Assembly (NCBI GenBank): GCA_005888395.1 | Contig: VAXF01000102.1 | Span: 1 to 19,174 of the forward strand | From: Actinomycetota bacterium | GTDB lineage: Bacteria; Actinomycetota; Acidimicrobiia; Acidimicrobiales; AC-25 | Direction: 5' to 3' | Length of the DNA: 19,174 bases | In this document: piece by piece, positions 12,071-17,239 of the stretch | Layout: each line of letters begins with the position of its first letter | Numbering within the stretch: the stretch's first letter is position 1 | The notes under the pieces: generated by a model | Database searches by the model: none | What the model was told of the DNA's origin: nothing | The model's input: the letters and a program-made list of their open reading frames with translations, nothing else | Position numbers and translations under genes: made by a program

Positions 12071-13045
12071 GTGGACCGCGGGGAGCAGGACAAGGCGCTG
12101 GCGCAGTACATCCGGCGTGATGTGTACCCCTATTCCGCGTTCTATCGCGCGCGATTGGACGAATCCGGCCTCCGGTCTCAGGTCACGCGCCGCGGCGACC
12201 TCGCTCGCCTGCGTCCGACCGTGCTCGACGAGGTGGAGGACCCGGGCACGCTCGTGCTCCGCCCGGAGGAGCACACCATCCAGCGCTACGGCGAGCCGGC
12301 CGTCGTCTGGAAAGTGTTCTGGTCGAAGCTGCTCGGGCGGCAGGCGGCGCTCAACGACGGCGTCATCGACCCCGCCTACAAGCCCGTGCACTGGCACTTC
12401 GACGCGGGGCTCCCCATCGCCTCGTCGGCCGAGGACCTCGAGCGGCTGGCCGAGCTCGGACGGCGCTGGCTCGAGCTCGCGGGCCTCACGCGCGCCGACC
12501 ACGTGGTCGGCATCCTTCCGCCGGGGCCGAACCGCGACTACTGGGAGCTGGTGCTCGGGTGCCGCCGCGCCGGCGTGTCGTCGCTGCACCTCCCGCCCGT
12601 GCCGTCGGCGGCCGACCTCGAGGCTGCCAATCCGTCGGTGCTCGCAGGCCGGCCCGACGACCTCTCGGAGGCGCTGATGGCGTTCCGGCGGGGACGCCGG
12701 CCGCTGGCGACGCTGCACACCCTGCTCGCGGTAGGAGAGCCGCTGCGCCGTGACGAACGGGCGCATCTCCAGACCCTCGCCGGTCCCGACGTCGCCATCG
12801 TGGTCGCGTGGGCGCCCCCGGGGGCGCGCGCCCTGTGGTCGGAGTGCCGGGGCGGCGGTGCCGGCTATCACACGGCACCCGACACCGAGCTCGTCGAGAC
12901 CCACCAGGGCACCGGCGAGTTGCTGTGGAGCGCCATCGGCTGGAAGGGCTCGGTCTTCCTCCGCCTCGCCACCGGTATGCGGGCCAACATCGACGAGTCG
13001 CCCTGCCCCCGCTGCCGTCGCACATCGCCACGCGTCGTGATCTGA
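12071..13045 (+). CDS. degenerate phenylacetate-CoA ligase-like (ANL superfamily) protein
   Basis: A 324-residue protein whose overall pattern matches the N-terminal domain of PaaK-type ligases. It has YSAFYRARLDESGL then DLARLRPT near the N-terminus, a central DHVVGILPPGPNRDYWELV block, TLLAVGEPLRRDERAHL, and GELLWSAIGWKG before a final CPRCRRTSPRVV (C312, C315), the site of the CxCGR block in PaaK. However, the SSGTTG phosphate loop is replaced by HFDAGLPIASS (about 109-119), the YGxTE motif by AWAPPGARALWSE, and the RYRTGD block by FLRLATGM. The C-terminal domain with the catalytic lysine is absent. It is therefore unlikely to adenylate anything; a binding or regulatory role is inference. 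It lies 20 bases before the cysteine desulfurase gene on the same strand. The PaaK relationship is judged by motif order only. Confidence 0.7.
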   Translation: MDRGEQDKALAQYIRRDVYPYSAFYRARLDESGLRSQVTRRGDLARLRPTVLDEVEDPGTLVLRPEEHTIQRYGEPAVVWKVFWSKLLGRQAALNDGVIDPAYKPVHWHFDAGLPIASSAEDLERLAELGRRWLELAGLTRADHVVGILPPGPNRDYWELVLGCRRAGVSSLHLPPVPSAADLEAANPSVLAGRPDDLSEALMAFRRGRRPLATLHTLLAVGEPLRRDERAHLQTLAGPDVAIVVAWAPPGARALWSECRGGGAGYHTAPDTELVETHQGTGELLWSAIGWKGSVFLRLATGMRANIDESPCPRCRRTSPRVVI

Positions 13046-13053
13046 GCGCGCCG

Positions 13054-13059
13054 TACGCT
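13054..13059 (+). promoter_or_regulatory. candidate leaderless -10 element of the cysteine desulfurase gene
   Basis: TACGCT (TANNNT) is followed by 6 bases and the ATG at 13066. The geometry is the same as at 12059 and 16193. It would allow the desulfurase-mnmA pair to be transcribed separately from the gene ending at 13045. Confidence 0.5.
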
Positions 13060-13065
13060 TGGGGC

Positions 13066-14187
13066 ATGCCGGCGTACCTCGACCACGCCGCCACGACGCC
13101 GATGCGGCCCGAGGCGGTCGCGGCCATGCTGCCCTTCCTCACCGACCAGTTCGGCAACCCGTCGGGCTCGCACGCGTGGAGCCGCGCCGCTCGCCAGGCG
13201 ATCGAGGAGGCCCGTGACGTGGTCGCCGCCTGCCTCGGCGCCCGTCCCGGCGAAGTTGTCTTCACGGGCAGCGGCACGGAGGCCGACAACCTTGCGCTGT
13301 TCGGGGTGCACGCCGTGCGCGGTGGCACGGTCGTCTGCACCGCGGTCGAGCATCACGCTGTGCTGCACAGCGTGCAGGCGCTCGGCGGGCGGGTCACCGG
13401 CGTCGATGGCGCGGGCACCGTCGACCTCGACGCGTTGTCGGACGCGCTCGACGACACCGTGTCGGTGGTCTCGGTGATGCTGGCGAACAATGAGGTCGGC
13501 ACCGTCGAGCCGCTCGACGCGGTGGTCGCCGTGGTCCGGGAGGGGGCGCCCGGCGCCGTGCTCCACACCGACGCCGTGCAGGCCTTTCCCTGGGTCGACG
13601 TGGCCGCGCTGGCGGCCGGAGCCGACCTTGTCGCCGTCGCGGCTCACAAGTTCGGCGGGCCGAAGGGCGTCGGCGCGCTCGTCGTGCGCGAGGGCGTGAA
13701 GATGGCGCCCCTCCTGCACGGCGGCGGGCAGGAGCGCGACCGTCGCAGCGGCACCCACAACGTCGCCGGGATCGTGGCCATGGCCGCGGCCATGCGGGCC
13801 ACCCTCGAGCATCGGGCCGACACCGTCGCCCGCATCGGCCCGTTGCGCGACCGGCTGGTCGACGGGTTGCTCGCCGCGGTCGAAGGGTCAGTCGAGACGG
13901 GCGACAGGGCCCGCAAGATCGCCGGCAACGCGCACGTGTCGTTCGACGGCGTCGAGTCCGAGGCGCTGCTCGTGCTGCTCGACGACGTGGGCGTAGCGGC
14001 GTCGGCGGGCTCGGCGTGCACCAGCGGCGCCGTCGAGCCGTCGCACGTGCTCGAGGCGATGGGCGTCGACCGCCGGCGGGCGCTGGGCGCGCTTCGGCTG
14101 TCGCTCGGCTGGCCGAGCACCGAGGCCGACATCGAGCTCGCGCTCAAGGCGGTCCCCGAGGCCGTCGCGCAGCTGCGGAGCGCGTGA
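13066..14187 (+). CDS. iscS: cysteine desulfurase (IscS/NifS family)
   Basis: A PLP enzyme of 373 residues that takes sulfur from cysteine and passes it on as a persulfide. The ATG at 13066 gives MPAYLDHAATTPMRPEA, the classical N-terminus; the frame upstream is open but belongs to the preceding gene's region. Visible motifs are FGNPSGSHAWSR, FTGSGTEADNLAL, TAVEHHAVLHS, ANNEVGTVEPL, HTDAVQAFPW, the PLP lysine K195 in AAHKFGGPKGVG, GGGQERDRRSGTHNVAG and the catalytic cysteine C318 in SAGSACTSGAVEPSHVL (the longer-loop, group I type). mnmA follows 4 bases later, so its main job is probably sulfur supply for tRNA thiolation, perhaps also Fe-S cluster assembly. The iscS symbol follows the mycobacterial naming; no isc or suf genes are in the window. 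Confidence 0.94.
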   Translation: MPAYLDHAATTPMRPEAVAAMLPFLTDQFGNPSGSHAWSRAARQAIEEARDVVAACLGARPGEVVFTGSGTEADNLALFGVHAVRGGTVVCTAVEHHAVLHSVQALGGRVTGVDGAGTVDLDALSDALDDTVSVVSVMLANNEVGTVEPLDAVVAVVREGAPGAVLHTDAVQAFPWVDVAALAAGADLVAVAAHKFGGPKGVGALVVREGVKMAPLLHGGGQERDRRSGTHNVAGIVAMAAAMRATLEHRADTVARIGPLRDRLVDGLLAAVEGSVETGDRARKIAGNAHVSFDGVESEALLVLLDDVGVAASAGSACTSGAVEPSHVLEAMGVDRRRALGALRLSLGWPSTEADIELALKAVPEAVAQLRSA

Positions 14188-14191
14188 TCCG

Positions 14192-15220
14192 GTGAGAGTT
14201 CTGGTTGCGATGTCGGGCGGGGTGGACTCGTCGATGGCTGCCGCGCTCTTGCTCGAGCAGGGCCACGACGTGGTCGGCGCGACCATGCGCCTCTGGGACG
14301 GGGGGCCGGACACGCCCGGCTGTTGCTCGGTGTCGGAGATCGAGGACGCCCGCCGGGTCGCGCAGCAGCTCGGTATCGATCATTGGGTGTTCAACTTCAT
14401 GGACGACTTCGAGCAGCGCGTCGTCGGGCCCTACGTCGCCGGTCACGCCACGGGCGAGACCCCCAACCCGTGCATCGAGTGCAACCGGCACGTGAAGTTC
14501 GCCCGTTTCCTCCGGCGCGCCGTGCAGCTCGGCTTCGACGGCATCGCGACCGGCCATCACGCGCGCGTCGAGCCCGCCGGTGGCCGGCACCGGCTGCGGC
14601 GGGGGGCCGACTCTGCGAAGGACCAGTCGTACGTGCTCTACGTGCTGGGCCAGCACGAGCTGGCGCGTTGTCAGTTCCCGGTCGGCGCGCTCACGAAGGC
14701 CGAGGTGCGGCGGCGGGCGACCGCGCTCGGGCTGCGCACGGCCGACAAGCCTGACAGCCAGGAGGTGTGCTTCGTCACGGCGGGCGGCGGACGCGAGGCG
14801 CTGCTGCGCGAGCGGATCCCGCTACGCGCCGGGCGCGTCGTCGACAGCGCGGGGGCGCTCATGGGTGACGTCGACGCCGTCGAGCTGGTCACCGTCGGGC
14901 AGCGACGGGGCCTCGGGGTCGCGAGCGGTGCACGCCGGTATGCGCTGGCCGTCGACGTCGCGTCGGCGACCGTTACCATCGGTCGCGCGGACGAGCTGCT
15001 GGTCGACGAGGTCGCGTTGCGCGATCTGACGTGGGTCGACGCGCCGGTGACAGGTCCGGTACTCGCCCAGTGCAGCGCCCACGCGCCCGCCGAGCGGGCG
15101 ACGTTCGATGGCGCGGTCGTGCACTTCGCCATCCCGCGACGCCGCGTCGCACGCGGCCAGAGCGTCGTCCTCTACGACGAGATCGACGACTACGTCCTCG
15201 GCGGCGGCATCGCCGCATAG
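14192..15220 (+). CDS. mnmA: tRNA-specific 2-thiouridylase
   Basis: MnmA (TrmU) adenylates U34 of tRNA-Lys, -Glu and -Gln and replaces its 2-oxygen with sulfur from a persulfide relay. The GTG at 14192 gives VRVLVAMSGGVDSSMAAALL with the PP-loop SGGVDSS at residues 8-14; the product has 342 residues. The two catalytic cysteines are present: C94 in NPCIECN and C193 in SQEVCFV. Other family blocks are ATMRLWD, ATGHHARV, DQSYVLYVL, ADKPDSQE and VGQRRGLGV, and the C-terminal beta-barrel ends QSVVLYDEIDDYVLGGG. It follows the desulfurase gene by 4 bases, with a weak GGAG at 14177-14180. It was read as one unit with iscS, its probable sulfur donor. A hairpin terminator follows. Confidence 0.95.
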   Translation: MRVLVAMSGGVDSSMAAALLLEQGHDVVGATMRLWDGGPDTPGCCSVSEIEDARRVAQQLGIDHWVFNFMDDFEQRVVGPYVAGHATGETPNPCIECNRHVKFARFLRRAVQLGFDGIATGHHARVEPAGGRHRLRRGADSAKDQSYVLYVLGQHELARCQFPVGALTKAEVRRRATALGLRTADKPDSQEVCFVTAGGGREALLRERIPLRAGRVVDSAGALMGDVDAVELVTVGQRRGLGVASGARRYALAVDVASATVTIGRADELLVDEVALRDLTWVDAPVTGPVLAQCSAHAPAERATFDGAVVHFAIPRRRVARGQSVVLYDEIDDYVLGGGIAA

Positions 15221-15235
15221 CCGGCGTCGAGGCCC

Positions 15236-15283
15236 TTTTGTCAGCAGGAATGCACCCCATGGGGTGAATTCCTGCTGACAGAA
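15236..15283. terminator. hairpin between convergent genes, probable bidirectional terminator
   Basis: An inverted repeat between mnmA and the leftward membrane-protein gene. The stem pairs 15239-15251 with 15268-15280 (13 perfect pairs), extended outward by a T-G wobble and two T-A pairs. One G-A mismatch (15252/15267) follows, then a C-G pair and the perfect palindrome ACCCCATGGGGT. There is no T tract downstream on either strand. Confidence 0.82.
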
Positions 15284-15295
15284 CGCCGGAGGGGG

Positions 15296-16180
15296 TCAGG
15301 GCGCCGCGTAGCCGCGGGCCCTCGCCTCGGCGACGACGGCGCCGGGGCGGGTCGGGGTGAACAGCAGGCGCCGGGCGTGGACCGTCTCGCTGCGACGACC
15401 GCGAGCTCGCGGGCGGGCGACGGCGAGCTCGTGGTCGTCGCGCAGGCGGAGCTCGAGGGCGAGCCCGAGCGCCCGCTGGGTGAGGTCGAGCGCGTCTCCT
15501 GCCGTTGCCGGCGCGGGCCCGAGCGCCTCGACGAGCTGGCGCCGGAACAGCACCGGATCGGCCAGCGCGAGCGGGTCGTGGAGCACGACGCCGGCCGGGA
15601 CGAACACCACCCACCGGCGGGCCAGCTCGTGGAGCGAGCGCGCCAGCACGGCCGACGCCGGCAGGAGCAGCAGCGCCAGCGCGCCCGGCACCCATCGCCG
15701 GTCGGCGAGCAGCAGTGGACCGGCCGCGGCCCCGCCCGCCACGATCGCCCACGCGAGCGGGAGGGGGCCGAGGAGCAGCGGGCCGGGCGCGCGCAACGGG
15801 AAGCGGCGCTCGTCCGGGTAGGCGGTGCCGTTCACGAACACGACCGCCGTCTCCGGCGCCAGCGCGACGGCCGATGTCGCGACCGCCCACGCCGGCGCGA
15901 GCACGCGCGACGCGACGCCGGAGTGGTGGGTGACGAGTGCGGCGACCACCGCGCCGAGCACGGCGGGGGCGGCGACGCGCAGCGCGGTGAGCCCGCTCGG
16001 GCGCGGCACGAGGGTGCCGACGAGCACGCCCGCCCATCCCAACCACAAGCCCACCGACGCGACATCTCGTGGCGCGGCCGACCACGAGGACATCGCGTGC
16101 GCGAGCACGGTGCCGGTCGTGAACGGCAGCGCCGCCCACAGGACGCGCACCACCCACGGCAGCGGCCGGCTGGTGGGCAT
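15296..16180 (-). CDS. multi-pass membrane protein of unknown function
   Basis: I do not recognise this 294-residue protein. The ATG at 16180 gives MPTSRPLPWVVRVLWAAL; a longer open frame upstream runs antisense into the next gene and was rejected. Hydrophobic stretches lie at about residues 9-29, 42-58, 66-84, 91-109, 133-158 and 164-181, so five or six membrane helices are likely. The C-terminal third (about 185-294) is charged and probably cytoplasmic; RRWVVFVPAGVVLHDPLAL (189-207) resembles the strand pattern of small bacterial PH-like domains, but this is only an impression. It ends with an arginine-rich segment. The gene is convergent with mnmA across a terminator hairpin and divergent from the MetE-like gene with 24 bases between, which rules out an operon with either. 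Confidence 0.75.
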   Translation of the reverse strand: MPTSRPLPWVVRVLWAALPFTTGTVLAHAMSSWSAAPRDVASVGLWLGWAGVLVGTLVPRPSGLTALRVAAPAVLGAVVAALVTHHSGVASRVLAPAWAVATSAVALAPETAVVFVNGTAYPDERRFPLRAPGPLLLGPLPLAWAIVAGGAAAGPLLLADRRWVPGALALLLLPASAVLARSLHELARRWVVFVPAGVVLHDPLALADPVLFRRQLVEALGPAPATAGDALDLTQRALGLALELRLRDDHELAVARPRARGRRSETVHARRLLFTPTRPGAVVAEARARGYAAP

Positions 16181-16188
16181 GGCTCCGT

Positions 16189-16194
16189 ACAGTA
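16189..16194 (-). promoter_or_regulatory. candidate -10 element of the membrane-protein gene
   Basis: On the minus strand TACTGT (TANNNT) ends 8 bases before the ATG at 16180, predicting a near-leaderless mRNA. It overlaps the plus-strand -10 candidates of the divergent gene (TACAGT at 16188-16193 and TAGGGT at 16193-16198), so the two promoters probably exclude each other. Confidence 0.45.
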
Positions 16195-16198
16195 GGGT
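16193..16198 (+). promoter_or_regulatory. candidate leaderless -10 element of the MetE-like gene
   Basis: TAGGGT (TANNNT) is followed by exactly 6 bases and the ATG at 16205. A second hexamer, TACAGT at 16188-16193, overlaps it and would give a leader of about 5 bases. Either would also serve ligA, which has no promoter of its own that I can see. Confidence 0.5.
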
Positions 16199-16204
16199 GC
16201 GGCA

Positions 16205-17239
16205 ATGGTGAGCCGAGCGCTCGAGCGGACGGGTTCCGACCGGCACCCTCCGCCGTTGACGTCGGGAGTCGCCACGTCGATCGGCAGCCTGCCCCACCGC
16301 GATGCGCACGAGGCGGCCGCGTTCGTGATCGCCACCCACGCCGACCTTCCCGCCGCGCCCCAACTGCCGCGGCGTTCGCCACGCGAGCGGATGGTGGCGC
16401 AGGGCGCGGCCGGCATCGATGGCGTGACCGTCGACGCGACGGGCGTGGTGCGAATCACGCACGCGCTCTGCACGGAAGCTCTGGTCGCATCGACCTTCGA
16501 CGACGGCTGGGGCGGGACGCTCGCGTTCCTCGACGTGATCGCGGGCCGCCGGAAGCCGGTGAAGCTACAGCTGACCGGGCCCGTCACCCTGGGCCTCGCG
16601 CTCCTGCACGCGGGCGCAGACGCGTCCGTCGCCTTCCGGGTCGCGGGCCGGGCGGTCGCGGCGCGGGCGGCGGCCCTCGTCGACCTCGCCGGCTCGGTCG
16701 CCCCCGGCGTGCCGCTCGTCGTCTTCCTCGACGAGCCGGGCCTGGGGGCAGCGGGACATCCGGGCTTCCCGCTGCCGGCGGAGCACGTGGTCGACCTGCT
16801 GGCGGGCAGCCTCGCCGCGGTGGGGCCCTCGGTCACGACGGGAGTTCACTGCTGTGCCAACAGCGGGTGGCAGCTGGCGCTGCGCGCCTCGCCCGATGTC
16901 GTGTCGCTGCCGGCCACCGCGTCGGTCACCGACCACGCGCCCGTGCTGGCGTCGTTCCTCGAGTCCGGCGGTTGGGTGGCATGGGGGGCGGTACCGACCA
17001 GCGGCCCGGTCGGCGACGAGCCCGACCCGTGCTGGCGGCGGCTGGTCGGCCTGTGGTGCGAGCTCATGCGCGCCGGTTGCGACGCCGGGCTGCTCCGTCG
17101 CCAGGCACTGGTCACCCCGGCATGCGGTTTGGCCGAGCACGGCGTGACCCAGGCGGCACGCGTGCTCCGCCTGACGACGCAGATCGCCGAGCGGGTCCAG
17201 GACCAGGCGATCGCCTCGCGCCTGTCGGTTGGCGCGTAA
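16205..17239 (+). CDS. core MetE-like (cobalamin-independent methionine synthase C-terminal domain family) protein
   Basis: A 344-residue protein related to the catalytic barrel of MetE, of the kind found upstream of ligA in mycobacteria (Rv3015c). It has ATSIGSLPHRDAHEAA near the N-terminus, KLQLTGPVTLG in the middle and VFLDEPGLGAAG, which matches the DEP block of MetE. Zinc ligands are visible as H215 and C217 in GVHCCAN and C307 in TPACGL. The glutamate ligand of true MetE appears to be missing: the DVxxxE block reads DVVSLPATAS with proline at 236. The N-terminal half of full MetE (folate-binding duplicate) is absent. It may be a methyltransferase with another donor or a thiol-binding protein; methionine synthesis is not shown. 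It overlaps the ligA start by 11 bases and is probably cotranscribed with it. Confidence 0.85.
   Translation: MVSRALERTGSDRHPPPLTSGVATSIGSLPHRDAHEAAAFVIATHADLPAAPQLPRRSPRERMVAQGAAGIDGVTVDATGVVRITHALCTEALVASTFDDGWGGTLAFLDVIAGRRKPVKLQLTGPVTLGLALLHAGADASVAFRVAGRAVAARAAALVDLAGSVAPGVPLVVFLDEPGLGAAGHPGFPLPAEHVVDLLAGSLAAVGPSVTTGVHCCANSGWQLALRASPDVVSLPATASVTDHAPVLASFLESGGWVAWGAVPTSGPVGDEPDPCWRRLVGLWCELMRAGCDAGLLRRQALVTPACGLAEHGVTQAARVLRLTTQIAERVQDQAIASRLSVGA

Noticed and set aside
13043..13065. Fusion or read-through between the ANL-like protein and the cysteine desulfurase
   Set aside because: The upstream frame stops at TGA 13043-13045, and the desulfurase starts at a conserved ATG in another frame with its own TANNNT-N6 element.
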